A stretch of DNA of 64,000 bases from JANXQG01 sp963804375 (GTDB taxonomy: Bacteria > Planctomycetota > Planctomycetia > Pirellulales > Thermoguttaceae), in contig CAWDQE010000019.1 in assembly GCA_963804375.1 (NCBI GenBank), positions 186,001-250,000 on the forward strand, in the 5' to 3' direction. Within the stretch, counting starts at the first letter, position 1. Each line of letters begins with the position of its first letter. Position numbers and translations under genes: made by a program. Below the pieces are notes generated by a model. That model was not told the origin of the DNA and searched no databases. It saw nothing but the letters and a program-made list of their open reading frames with translations. Shown here one piece after another: positions 19,701 to 28,600 of this stretch.

Positions 19701-21424
19701 AACGTCGAGCTCGCGCCGCTAGCGCCGACAGAGAGGGTCACCGGGAGCGGAGTGGCGGCGTTGTTTTGCAGGGCCAGGCTGCCGGAACCCGTCAGGCCGG
19801 CAACGTTGAAGGCCCGCGAGGCGACCGAGCTGTCGAACGTCACCGTGCCGCCACTGGGGTTCAGCGTGCTGTTCTGGATAGCGCTAGGGTTCAAGAGATC
19901 CAACGAAGCCGACCCGGTCACGGTGGTCGGTCCGGTATAAGTGTTGGTGCCGTTGAGGCCGAGTGTGCCGCTGCCGGACACCGTGAGACTGCCGCCCGCG
20001 CCGCTGTCGGAGATGACGCCGCTGAAGGTGGTGCCGCCGACCGTGTTGACCAACAGCATGCCGCCGGACCCCAGGCTGACGTTGCCGGAGCCTGTCAGCC
20101 CGCTCACGGTTTGCCCGCTGCCATTGACGTTCCAGGTGGCGCCGGAGGAGACCGATAGGGCGGTCGTACCGGGGAGGGTCGCGTACTGGCCCAGGTAAAG
20201 ACCGCTGACCTGGGCTGCGGTCAAAGCGGAATTGAATACGTACGCGTCCTGCAGCGACCCGTTGAGGTAGCCGCCGGCGCCCCACACGCCTGTGGCTGCC
20301 TGCTGAGCCCCAAGTGAGAGCGTCTCGGCCGATGTCATGAACAACGGCGTGCCACTATACGTTCCGTTGCTCGCCAGGGCCCCGTTGACGTAGATCGAGT
20401 AGCCGGAGGAGTTCACTGTGTACGTGATCATGTTCCAGCCGGACAAGGGGCCCGGCAAGTGGTAGTCGGCGGTGATTGTGAGCCAGGCGGCGCCGGTGCC
20501 GATGTCGCCGTGCAGTTCGTAGCTGCCGCTCGCATACTGGTAGTACTGCAAGTCGAACGTGGCATCGCCGCCGTTACGGGTGCTGAAGATCGCCGGACCC
20601 CCGGACGCGCCATTGTAGGCGGGCGGCGCGACGTTGACCCAGGCCGAGACGGTGTAGGCGTTTAGCGCCAGGGCCGCATTGTAGGGCACCGTGAGGTACT
20701 GGTTGCTGCCGCTGAGCGAAATCGCCTGCCGTCCGAATTGGCCCCCGCTGTAGGTTGCCGGGCCGTTCTGGAGCGTGGCGTTCAAGCCGCTGCCGCTGGA
20801 ATCGTTGGTATTGCCGTTGAAGGCGTAGTGCGCCACGCCTCCGCTGGGAAACGCGCCGGCCGGCTGCGCGGCCATCTGCAACGTGCCGCTGGAGAGGATG
20901 CTCGGCCCGGCATAGGTATCGGCGTTTTGCAGGGTCAGCACGCTGCTGCCGCCAACCGTCAGGCCGCCGGCCCCCACGAACTGCGAGGCAATGGTCGCGC
21001 TCTGGTTGACGGTCACGGGCAGGTTGCCGGAGCCGACGTTGATGCTGCCGCCGTTGATCGTATACGCGCCGCCGTTGCCGGTGGGGGCGAAGGTAATGCT
21101 GTTGGGGGCAAGCGGGCTGGCAAGCGTGGGATCGATGGTCACCGTGCCCGCCACGCCGTTGCCCGTGCCTGCGCCGAAGACGGCGTCGCTGCCGTCGGTC
21201 CAGACACCGCCGGCCGCCCCGTTCCACCAATCGGCGAGCGAGTAGTTCCACGTGCCGGAGCTATCGCTGGGGGCCAGCGAGCCGTTGCCGCCGTTCCAGG
21301 TGAGTCCGGCCGCCGCGGCCGGAGTGTCCAACGCGCCCGCAAAAAAGGCTGCCGCCGGCAGCAAGGAAAGCCCTGAGATCACACCCGCACAACGGATGAT
21401 CGCGCGCAAAAAAGCCAGATTCAT
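10733..21424 (-). CDS. Giant autotransporter-associated beta-strand repeat protein with LamG module and PEP-CTERM tail (giant 1)
   Basis: This 3563-residue secreted protein has a signal peptide at about 1-38. A LamG/concanavalin-like module (about 195-410; bases roughly 20180-20850) is followed by dozens of autotransporter-associated beta-strand repeats of the form LTKLGAGTLxLSGxNTYxGxTT. A carbohydrate-binding-like sandwich interrupts them at bases about 18800-19315, and a second sandwich (GLVPGQSYDARLYYRA) at about 12300-12900. The C terminus is a PEP-CTERM signal (VPEPGTLVLLGAAG, then RRKGR), which an exosortase would recognise; none is in the window. AGGAGGGG precedes ATG 21424. It is probably a surface or matrix protein binding glycans. 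It is paralogous to the gene at 22635-32813. Confidence 0.9.
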   Translation of the reverse strand: MNLAFLRAIIRCAGVISGLSLLPAAAFFAGALDTPAAAAGLTWNGGNGSLAPSDSSGTWNYSLADWWNGAAGGVWTDGSDAVFGAGTGNGVAGTVTIDPTLASPLAPNSITFAPTGNGGAYTINGGSINVGSGNLPVTVNQSATIASQFVGAGGLTVGGSSVLTLQNADTYAGPSILSSGTLQMAAQPAGAFPSGGVAHYAFNGNTNDSSGSGLNATLQNGPATYSGGQFGRQAISLSGSNQYLTVPYNAALALNAYTVSAWVNVAPPAYNGASGGPAIFSTRNGGDATFDLQYYQYASGSYELHGDIGTGAAWLTITADYHLPGPLSGWNMITYTVNSSGYSIYVNGALASNGTYSGTPLFMTSAETLSLGAQQAATGVWGAGGYLNGSLQDAYVFNSALTAAQVSGLYLGQYATLPGTTALSVSSGATWNVNGSGQTVSGLTGSGNVSLGSGGMLLVNTVGGTTFSGVISDSGAGGSLTVSGSGTLGLNGTNTYTGPTTVTGSASLDLLNPSAIQNSTLNPSGGTVTFDSSVASRAFNVAGLTGSGSLALQNNAATPLPVTLSVGASGASSTFAGLLSGAGTLNKVGTGTLALASSSSFSGGITLSGGTLSFASGGLGTSHPFFAGGTLQYAVGNSQDIGSLLTNNTAPIVLDTNGNIVPLTNLGSTNTGGLTKLGAGVLGLVGSSSYSGPTTIRGGALQLGTPLPLQNGNFAAPALAANSFIYYGSMTSGSQAALVWSSSGNVLYSGTSGGALINDSTAWGYTQPYPNGNQAFSLQADSSLNQSLSLTPGTYTMSWWQELRPGYAAEPYYFTLNGGTLGNAINASSTGWTTASQTFTISTAGSYSVGFLGGSTGDGSVALNDIVVSASGSGSLPSLTAVILTSSSAALNLSGATQTIGSLAGVAGSAVIDNGALISGNDNTNATFAGVIWGSGSVSKIGTGLMGLSGLNTYSGATAVSSGSLQLLNSAAIGNSTLNLAGGSVVFDSSVATHAFTVAGLTGSGGLALQDNAGTPNPVTLSVVRNGVNTTYSGLLNGLGGLTKVGSGALTLSAGNTYSGATTVGAGSLLLSNAGSNNIATSSPVTVNSGGTLDVTGLAGGSGIALAAGQTLRGTGTVVGPVTVAAGSVLSSGTGNATGTGIGTLMLNGNVSFASGSSLAAYLGTPGTSSVSPGNAGLINIQGNLTLPASGLTVSLLNNGGAGGLGSLGAGYYELFAYTGTLSGTLASTFFVPGKQVVFTNQVNEPNAPNQIDAQVVSISNFNWTGVNSGGGANSSWDTTTNSTNWASGTTAVSYQDGSNVTFSDTNPVTGLTITGSNVVIQASGVQPNSVTFNNSAVNYTLSNSGGTAGIAGPTTSITKSGSGTVFLQSANSFQGPVSIGAGIVNISNAAALGLSSSVSVASGASLQLQGGLALPAMPLLLAGSGSAASPAALDSLSGTNSWAGPITLTGSSTIIAAAGQLNLTGGVNNGGYPLTILGSGTATIGGAPGTPGLGISGSGGLTIGAGTTLNLAGTMSGLTNLTDSGALNLTAAAQTVAKFNGTAASSLTLNNTALTVTGPGVFSGSISGGGSLAISSSNLTLGESSSWPSVNVNGALIVPAGGAVASGSAGLNLAVGGTGTLVTAGTISSAANTTIGSGTAGVGTVYQTGGLVSQGGSGSSFYLGAAGGSGAYTISGGTLTANAASNVYLGGASAEAPGTPGPGAAILNLNGGFVQALGTLAVGNGTTTVNLNSGTLQAPSLSGSSHTAVNFNGGTLQATASSASFLGATPAANVNVYFGGVVIDTQGNNITISQPLNGAANSGISSVSISRSDTSTVFATPPPVIFSGGVGSGGAAYATLNSAGHINGIVVTDPGSYSAAPSSVTVGGSSVRLSAALTLNGSGGLTKYGAGTLTLGGAASYGGPTVINAGTLQMVGAGQLPGGSALVLTNSAALDLDGTSQTVASLSGGSGSLVTDSASGSNVTLTLAAPQNSATTFSGTIQNGAGIVNMAFEGNFISSIVLSGVNTFTGSATLGLGTVILTNSGALLDATLNAPAGSTMLVFSPSVVPHAFTLGGLSGAASLALADSASNPLALTVGGNNQNSIYTGALSGSGSITKVGTGTLTVGGSNSYTGGTTITSGELSLANSAAMPPTGNIVFAGGALQFTASNTADYSSQITSSTTPIALDTNGQLVTLNGGLAASNTAGLTKLGAGTLAMNGANSFGGPLVINGGELSLGNPAALPAGTVITFGGGALLYTAGNLTDYSNLIKNSTGPIAIDTGGQNVTFAGVLDGSNSGGLTKLGAGTLALSGSNAYSGTTTVVAGVLQLQNLSGVPENSALSVSGGIFDLNGYSKNLNIISASPGGLITNGAAGTAVTLNLSAGQGTVGAEYNVGTAFSDGSGTLSLAVSSPNSSGLQLTAKSTFSGGTNINASYVQMGNASALGTGTIAVSNSGYVELSWGSGPATVANSFSLDTAAIYAAGGYGTYTLAGAINLATSGTLDGTPGNNLVAAGPLTGPGVLFKGIPGGPAGGNVLTLTNTANSYQGGTTILSGTLAVTADAVLGPGSITFGADSTLQPAANNIVLNANRQITTSTPNATLNAQNYTFTVASSIGGTGGLTITGGSAGVVVLSGNNYYTGTTNINGGTLTVASPGAILSSYVTSNITFGGGTLQYTANAIAEGVPDYSGQIVNSTAPIAIDTNGQSVTFNYALAASNSGGLNKLGAGTLFLSGQNLYSGPTTISGGTLNLNDAPAIPPGSTITFAGGTLQYAAPANFVPVVDYSSVIKNSTAPMSIDTNGNSVTFNSPLDSSNTRGLTKLGAGTLVLASTLANSYGGPTVIQAGTLQLQLPPPITSAVTTMSFTSDTTSGIGASPLAYTEALAFNQGTALTINGVTFANANNAGGTGNLGSSWTFSPAVVNTLAGAGNFPTGFQPVAGQGTYSLLNSFVYSGTSAANPNGMETLTVSGLVPGQSYDARLYYRAYTTTPPANRLADFTFISGSGTQTLAAVNEDLNSTGNYLDYIYTAGTNGVLTITESNNINTGANDSWHWYGFSNQLLPSGINLLPTTTTLSIAASSTLDLNGCSQQVQSLADFNPGVGVGSVINSNTAASTLTLSPTGGAASFGGTIAGASGGTLGSIGLVMSGSGLQNLSGVNTYDLGTTVTGGTLQLGNAHALGSGGLTANGGVLDLNGFSLTTAAGNALPLFSGKAGTITNSSATPVTLTVNQAATTTFGGTLQDGAGSGGLALVLTGSGMLYLSGANTYSGGTTISHGELQFANTGAMPSSGTVTVGSGATLTVNAGGPNEFTSGTSGPGTIGGLLAGPVVWNTGAILGIDTADAGGGLTYAGAIANPGGKMLGLTKLGANELLLSGPNTYSGGTTISGGVLQVANTGAMPPTGTVTVQSGATLTVNAGGPNEFTSGTSGPGTVGGLLAGVGGQGAPVAWTSGTFLGIDTTNASGGTLTYAGDIANPGGNTLGLVKLGANTLVLSGTSTYTGGTTVLDGTLVFTDNEAIADGTSLAVGGDLAAFGAAAIPPAAVSPSMVAAVPEPGTLVLLGAAGIVAAAAARRKGRAGRVREQRA

Positions 21425-21608
21425 GGCAAGCCCCTCCTGATAGCCTCAGACGAGAAACTGGAAGCCAATGGCAACGTATACGATTGCATGTAATATAACT
21501 CGAGCTCTACCCGTCGCGTAGCGACGATTGACCGCGGCTGCGAGTGGACGTTTCAAGCATCGCCGACCATGCTGCGCACGGTGCCCGGACGCACGGACGA
21601 CCGTGCGG

Positions 21609-21687
21609 GTCCACGTACCGTGGTTTGAAACCCACGGCTACCTTCAATGGTCGCTACGCGACCGAAATCCCCGTCGCGTAGCGACGA
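21609..21687 (+). repeat. 79-bp repeat unit, copy 1
   Basis: The unit contains CCGTGGTTTGAAACCCACGG-type and GGTCGCTACGCGACC palindromes followed by GTCGCGTAGCGAC. By direct reading it is identical to the copy 208 bases downstream. Related, partly diverged units lie beyond the transposase gene at about 22414-22484 and 22556-22604. Confidence 0.85.
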
Positions 21688-21816
21688 ATGACGGTAGCCG
21701 TGGGTTTTAACCCACGGTTGGCTTCTCGGCGCGAGTTCGTGCGTCGCGTAGCGACGCGTGAAATCTACACGCCGACGCCCGCCTTCCGTCGTCGCTACGC
21801 GGGGACGTTCGCGTCG

Positions 21817-21895
21817 GTCCACGTACCGTGGTTTGAAACCCACGGCTACCTTCAATGGTCGCTACGCGACCGAAATCCCCGTCGCGTAGCGACGA
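21817..21895 (+). repeat. 79-bp repeat unit, copy 2
   Basis: This is the second copy of the 79-bp unit, ending 7 bases before the stop codon of the transposase gene. The absence of any mismatch to copy 1 implies recent duplication or ongoing conversion. Confidence 0.85.
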
Positions 21896-21902
21896 TTCAA
21901 AA

Positions 21903-22355
21903 TCAGCCCCACACGTAACGCTCGTCAAATTCAATCCCGTGCCGTCTAAGCAATTCCCGATACTCTTCTTGGAAGGTCTTCGTTCGATGATGCTCGCGCT
22001 GCCCTTGGATGTAGGCGATCACCGACGGCAGATTGGACGCGCTCACAGTAAAGGCACTGTACCCATCCTGCCAGCCGAAACCTTTCATGGGAGGAAAGGT
22101 CTCTTGGATCCAGCCTGACGAACCACCCTTGAGCAATTGGACAATCTTGGCCGGCGCTAACACCGCCGGTGCGCCGAGCAGCACGTGAACGTGATCTTCG
22201 ATCCCGCCGATCTGCAACGGTTGCATGCGATTGGTTTTCGCGATGCCGCCAAGGTAGGCCCAAATCCGTTGCTCAAACGGCGGTTTGATCCACAGTTCCC
22301 GGTTCTTGGTGCTGAAGGCAATGTGGTAGTGCAACGATGTGTACGTGTTCGCCAT
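21903..22355 (-). CDS. IS200-like / REP-associated tyrosine transposase (Y1 family)
   Basis: This 150-residue single-domain HUH transposase has the family landmarks: N-terminal SLHYHIAFSTKNR, the metal-binding motif H55-V-H57 (DHVHVLL), and VIAYIQGQREHH with Tyr115 as the expected DNA-attacking residue. IS200 TnpA enzymes move single-stranded DNA by recognising hairpins, and RAYT relatives are immobile themselves but linked to REP palindromes. Palindromic repeats directly flank this gene on both sides, which favours a RAYT-like role. ATG 22355 is chosen because it opens the conserved MANTYTSLHYH; the open frame continues upstream through repeat sequence. There is no strong Shine-Dalgarno site. 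No partner tnpB is present. Confidence 0.88.
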   Translation of the reverse strand: MANTYTSLHYHIAFSTKNRELWIKPPFEQRIWAYLGGIAKTNRMQPLQIGGIEDHVHVLLGAPAVLAPAKIVQLLKGGSSGWIQETFPPMKGFGWQDGYSAFTVSASNLPSVIAYIQGQREHHRTKTFQEEYRELLRRHGIEFDERYVWG

Positions 22356-22634
22356 GTTTTTTCGTGGAGCAAAACCCGTCGCTACGTGACGAAACGGTGC
22401 TGAAACGCCTCTGACCGTGGTTTGAAACCCACGGCTACCGTCAGTGGTCGTTACACGTCCGGAATAGCCGTCGCGTAGCGACGATTGAAGCCGGCCGCGA
22501 GCGTTCTCGTACATCAATCGTCGCTACGCGACGAACACGTCGTAAAAGGCCTCCGACCGTGGGTTGAAACCCACGGCTACCGTCAATGGTCGCTACGCGA
22601 CCGGAACATGCCCTACAATCTTCTCCACTACGGC
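22356..22634. repeat. RAYT-linked palindromic repeat cluster, right side
   Basis: This region holds two more diverged units in the same orientation as those on the left. One is at about 22414-22484 (CCGTGGTTTGAAACCCACGG, then GTCGCGTAGCGAC at 22470) and one at about 22556-22604 (CCGTGGGTTGAAACCCACGG, then GGTCGCTACGCGACC). A separate TCGTCGCTACGCGACGA palindrome lies near 22518-22534. No gene is seen. Confidence 0.82.
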
Positions 22635-25600
22635 CTACCGCCTCCTCCGCCGCCAGGCGGCGGCCGCGGCCAAAAGTCCTGCCGCGCCCAACAGCACGAG
22701 GGTGCCCGGTTCGGGAACCGCCGACAACGCGGCGGGGTACCCGGTACTCCCGGTCGCGGCCGCCGCCAGCGGCGAGACCGGCGGCGTGGTGAACAACGCG
22801 AGTCCGGCGGCGCTGCCGACGGCCAAGCTCGTCCCGTCGGCAAGCGCCTCGTTGTTCGTGAGCAACAACGTGCCGCCCAGCACGGTCGTTCCACCCGTGT
22901 AGGTGTTCGTGCCGGACAACACCATCGTGCCCGGCCCGTCCAGCAACAGGCCGATCGAGCCCGGCGAGTTGCCCGTGCCGTTGTCCCCGATCGTGCCGCT
23001 GAAGGTGGTCGACCCCGCGGGAGTCAGGGTCAGGACGGACGGGCTGCCCGCATTGCTATTAATCACGTTGCCGCCGTGGCCGGGCGTGTTGTCCGACAGC
23101 GAGACGACCTGCTGGCTGGCGCCGTTGAGGTCCAGAGTCGAGCTGGCCGCGATCGAGAGGCTCGTCGTCGTCGGCAGCAAATTGGAGATGGCGGATAAAA
23201 GCTGGTTGCTGAAGCCGTACCAGTGCCACGAACCGCCCGCGATCATGTTGGCGTCGTTGGTCTCGGAAATGCTCGCCGTCCCCGCCGAACTGGCCGTGTA
23301 CTGGTAATCGATGTAATTGCCCGTGGCATTCGCATCTTCGTTGACCACGGCGGTCTGCGTGGAGATGCCGTTTGTGAATGTGAAGTCGGCAATGCGATTG
23401 TCCGGAACGGTGTTGGCAAAGGCGCGATAATACACCCGGGCGTCGTAGTTTTGCCCGGGCACCAGTCCGGTAAGCGTTAGCGTGACGGTGCCGTTGTTTG
23501 TGGAGCCTTCGTAATAAAAAGCGCTGAACAGGCTGTACGTTCCTTGACCGGAGGCGGGTAGGAAGCCGGTGGGGGCGTTGAAGGCGGCGGTGTTGGGGTA
23601 GCCGTTGGCGATTGCCTGACTGAACGCCCAGCTCGAGCCCAGGTTTCCCGTTCCGCTGGCGTTATTGGCGTTGGCGAAGGTAACCCCGTTGATGGTGAGG
23701 TTAGCTCCCTGGTTGAAGGCCAGGGCCTCGGTATACGGCAGCGGGCTGGCGCCGATGCCCGAGGTGGCGTCGCTCGTGAAACTCGGTGTGGCGACAGGAG
23801 GTAGCGATGGTTTCAGTTGCAGCGTGCCGCCCTGGATCACCGTTGGGCCGCCGTAGGTATTGGCCGCGGCACTAGCCAAGACCAGCGTCCCCGCCCCGAT
23901 CTTGGTCAATCCGCCGGAATTGGAATTGACCAGGGGGCTGTTGAAGGTCACGCTTTGGCCGTTGGTGTCGATCGCCACGGGACCGGTGCTGTTCTGAATG
24001 ACGCTGGAGTAGTCCACGCTGCTGGTGCTGGCGGTATACTGGAGGGTGCCGCCGCGGAAGGTGACGGTGCTGCCGGCGGGCAGCGCCGAGCCCAGGCTGA
24101 GCGTGCCGCCGTTGATGGTGGTTGCCCCGGCGTACGCATTCGATCCGTTGAGGGTCAGCGTGCCGGCGCCGATCTTGTCCAGGCCGCCCGTGTTGGAAGC
24201 CGGCAGACCGCCGTTGAACGTCACGTTTTGCCCGTTGGTGTCGATGGCGATCGGGCCGCCGCTGTTGACGATCCGGTTCAGGCTGGAATAGTCGTTGCCG
24301 CTGCTGGCAGCCGTGTATTGGAGCACGCCGCCGCCGAAGGTGATGGCGCCGCCGGACGGAATGGCCGCGGCATTGGCCGCGCTCAGGGTGCCGCCGCTGA
24401 TCGTGGTCGTGCCGACATAGCTGTTGGCGGCGGCGAGGACCAGGGTCCCGGCGCCGATCTTCGTCAGGCCGCCGCTGCCGCTCAGACTCGAGGCGAACTG
24501 GACGGTGTCGCCGTTGGTGTCGATCATGGCCGATTGCCCGGTGAGGGGCGCGATGCCGGCCGATACGTCCTGCGTGTTGCCGACCGCCCACTGCAGCGTG
24601 CCGCCGTTGAAGAAGATGTTGGGCGAGGTCGTGCTGAAGGGCAAGGCCCCGGCCACGAAGTCCAACACACCGTTGCTGATCGTCGTGCCGCCCTGGTAGC
24701 TGTTGGCCGTGTTGGTGAGCGTCACCAGGTCGCCGCCGCTGCCCTCGCCAGTGAAGCCCTTGAAGAGTCCGCCCGGGCCGAAAATGGGGCCCGCCACGAC
24801 GATGCCGTTGGTCGGGTATCCGTCGATGCCGCCGTTGGCCGCCAAATCGATCGAGCCCGTGAGGGTGTAAGTGCCGTAGCCGCCCCCGTTCTGAATAGCG
24901 CCATCGGCGTAGATGGCCGTCTTCTGCGCCGCCTGGCTGCCGCCAACCTGGTGGCCGCCGAGCGTGCTGAGCACGAAGTTGTTGGCCAGCGTCCCGGACC
25001 CGGTGTCCCACCAGAGTTCCACGAAGCCGCTGTTGCTGATGGCGATCGCGCCCGTGCCCGCCGCGAAAGCATTGCCTATCCGCACATAGCTGTTGTCGAT
25101 CGTCGTGCCGCCACTGTAGGCGTTCGTGGCGGTCAATCGCAGACCGCTGCCGTTGCCGGAAGTGACCGCCAGCGAAAGCGTGCCGGCCCCGTCGCTGAGG
25201 ACCGTTCCGACCACGTATTCCGCCCCCGTGGCGCCCTGTCCGGCCGAGAGGTTCAAATTGACCGCAGTCCCCGCCGCTTGGCTGGTAATAAGGCCGCCGG
25301 GCGACGCGGAAATGATGTTCAGGCTCTTGCTGTAGCCGTTCAGGTCAAAGGTCCCGCCGCTGACGACCAGGGCCGTATTGTCGGGTACGCCAGCCTGGTT
25401 CCCCAATCGCAACAGGCCGCCGGCTACGGTGGTGGTGCCCGTGTAGGCGTTGCTGGCGCTGAGCACCAGCATGCCGAGTCCTGTGTTGTCGGTCAGCGTC
25501 AGGCCGCCCACGTTGGATGCGTCCAAGGGGCTGGCGAAGGTTATGTTCTGGCCGTTGGTGTCGATCCAGATCGGGCCGGTGCTGTTGAAGATCTGGGCGG

Positions 25601-28600
25601 AGTAATCGACGGTGTTGCTGGCCGTGTACTGCAACGCGCCGCCCAGGAAGGTGAGGGTGCCGCCGGACGGAATCGCCCCGGAATTAGCCAGGCTGAGCTC
25701 GCCGCCGACCAGGTAGGTCGTGCCGCCGTAGGCGTTGGAAGCGGCAAACGTGAGGACGCCGGCCCCGATCTTGGCAAATCCGCCCGTATTGGTCGCGTCC
25801 AAGGGGCTGGCGAAGGTCACGTTCTGGCCGTTGGTGTCGATCGCGATCGGACCCGTGCTGTTGTGGATCTGGGGGGAGTAATCGACGTTTGCGCTGGCGG
25901 CCGTGTACTGCAGCGCGCCGCCGCCGAAGGTGATCGGGCCCGCGTTTGGCATCTCCGGCAGGGCGTTGGAGTTGGCCAGCGACAATTCGCCGCCGTTGAT
26001 GAAGGTCCCGCCGGAGTAGCCGTTGCCGTTCATAAAGCTGCTGTCGCCGGCGAGGGTCTGCGTGCCGGTGCCGACCTTGATCAGCGACCCGCCCGCGCCG
26101 CCGTCGCTGAGCGAGCCGGTATAGAGCGCATTTTGGTTATTCGCGCCGACGGTCAGGGCGACCGCGCTGCCGGCGCTGTCCTGCAGGAGCCAGTTGTACG
26201 AACCGCTCAGTCCGCCGAAGGTGAAGGAACCGATCGACGGGGCGAAAACGACGTACGAATTCGACGTGCCGTACACCGTGGCGCCGCAGAGCGCCCGGAG
26301 TTGGCCAGGATGAGCGTGCTGACCCCGCAGTCTGCGGTGCCGGTGAACGTATTGACGCCGGCCAGGACCAGCGTGGCATTGAAGTTGCCCAGGTCCGACA
26401 ACGACAGGCTCACCTTGCCGGCGCCGTCTTGGATCGTGCCGCTGAAGGTGTTCGAGGCCGTCGAGCTCAGGCCGAGCGTGAGCGTGACGCTGCTGCCGGC
26501 GACGCTGTTGGTCACCAGTCCACCCTGGCCGGGCGCGATGTCGGTGAGCGAGTCCACCGTCTGGCTGGCGCCGTTCAGATCGAGCGTCGTGCCGCCGGCC
26601 ATCGAGACCGCGGTCGTGGCCGGCAACTGGCCCGCCTGGCCCTGGTAGAGGCTTTGCACCTGGGCGGCGCTCAGCGCGGTGCCATAGACCGAGACGTTGT
26701 CGAGCGCGCCGTTCATGTATTCGCCGGGGTAATCCTGCCCGATTTGCATCTGGGCGCCGGCGGCCGCGGTCATAAAGGTCGGCGTGCCCGACCAGGTGTA
26801 GTTTTGCTTGTCGACGCCGTCGAAATACAGTTGCGCCGGTGGGCGTAACCACGTAGGTGACCATGTGCCATTGGCCCGCGCCGAACGACAGGCCCGTCAT
26901 GTCGACATTGAAGTTGATCCAACCGCCGCCCGTGCCCACGTCGCCATGGATCAATTGACCAGGTCCGTTGACCTTCACATCGAACGTCGTGTCCTGGCCG
27001 AAGCGGGTGCCGACCATGCCGTTAGCGGTGGAGGCCATCCCGGCGCTATCGAGGTCGAACCAGGTCGAGACGGTGAAACTGCCGCCGTTGCCGACTTGCA
27101 GGCTGGGGCTGTTGGGCACGACGACCGACTGGCTGCCGTTAAAGGCGATGGCCTGCCCGAATTTGCCGCTGACGTAGGTTGGGGTGTTGGGCGTTCCGGC
27201 GAACGTGCCGTTGTTGCCGTTGCCGGACAGGTCGACGGTGCTGCCGTCCAGCGGGTAATAGGCGGCCGCGCCGGCGGATCCTATCAGATTGAAAAATCCG
27301 AGTTGCACGGTGCCCGCATTGATGACCGTGGGGCCGCCGTAGGTGCTGACGCCGTTCAAAGTGAGCGTGCCGGCGCCGTTCTTGGTCAGGCCGCCGGCGC
27401 TATTGGGCGTCAAATTCGGCTCGAGGACCACCGAGGAACCGTTCACGCTCATGTTCGGCGGCGCGATGCTGCTATAACTGCCCGGGTTGGTGATGACGAC
27501 GCCGGTGATGTTCCCTGCGGCGTTGAGCGTCGCGTAACCCGAAGCCCCGCTGCCATTGCCGCCGCTGAAGGTCACCGCCGGCGGGGTCGCAAAGACCGTG
27601 GTCGTGTCCGGTCTGGCAATGGTTGCGGAAGTAACGCCGCTGTTGGCCGCGCCGGAGAGCCCCTGATTGATCGCGATGTTGTTTCCCTGGGTGTCGATCA
27701 CGGCCCCGCCGGCATAGACGTTTATAATCGTCGAGGGAGTTAAGCCGAGGAAAATCATGCCGCCGGCATTAGCCTGCAGCGTGCCGCCGTTGAAGTTGAC
27801 CACCGCGGTGTTGGCTGCGGGCGTCCAGGCCGGGGTTTGCAGGGTGCCGGCGCTGAGATTGATGATCGTCGCCGTGCCGTTGCTGGCCGTGAACCCGCTC
27901 AACGCCTGCACGAGGCCGCCCGTGATGTTCAAGGTGCCGTTGACGGTCATGTTCGGCAGCGAGGTGTTGCCGCTCAACGCCAACGTCCCGTTGGAAATCG
28001 CCAGGCTGCCGCCGCCGGAGATCGAACCGGAGAACGCCCCGGCCCCCGTGACCGTCAGCACCGTGTTGTTGAGCGTCAGGCTGCTGGCGCCTGCCCCCGA
28101 GTCGCCAAAGTTGGCGATCGTCTGGGCGGCGGTAGTGAGGTTCAGCGTGCCGTTGTCGATCAGATTCGTAGTGCTGGGCATGGTCCCGCTCAGATTGACG
28201 GTCGCGCCGCTGTTGACCGTCAGGCCGCCCGCGCCCGAAATGCCTGGGGCGGTGATCGTGGTCGTGCCGGCCCCGCCGATGGTGAGCAGATTCCCGCCGT
28301 TGTTGATCCCGCCCGTGAGCGTGAGCTGGCTGCCCGTGGCCGCGGCAATGGTGGCGGGAGCGGTGAGTGTGACAGCGCCCGCATAGCTGTTGCTGCCGCT
28401 GACGCTGTTCAGCGCCCCGGCTGGATTGGCGACAAATCCGCCGCCGGCCAGCGCGAGAGGAAATGTGCCCACGGCAAGCCCCCCTTGCAGTTGCAAGGCG
28501 GCCCCGGAGGCCACCGAAACGCCGGACGAAACCCCCAAGGCCGCGGCGTTGGAGATGTCGAGAATGCCGCCGTTGACTTGGACCGGCCCGCTGAACGAAT

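Larger units (their letters stand above)
21425..21902. repeat. RAYT-linked palindromic repeat cluster, left side
   Basis: There is no gene here apart from the leader of giant 1. The hairpin GTCGCGTAGCGAC occurs at 21513, 21673, 21743 and 21881. CCGTGGTTTGAAACCCACGG occurs at 21619-21637 (one base shorter in places) and 21827-21845. An inverted, related copy lies at 21691-21717. A block of 79 bases is identical at 21609-21687 and 21817-21895. Copies in both orientations around a transposase gene are the arrangement expected of REP/REPIN sequences. Confidence 0.85.

Noticed and set aside
21425..22634. Complete IS605-type element
   Set aside because: Only a TnpA-like gene is present, with no tnpB and no defined left and right ends. 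Flanking palindromes are repeated units, which fits a RAYT better.
23817..26648. Plus-strand open frame of 943 codons opposite giant gene 2
   Set aside because: Same reason: its composition mirrors the repeats on the minus strand, and it has no domain, leader or ribosome site.
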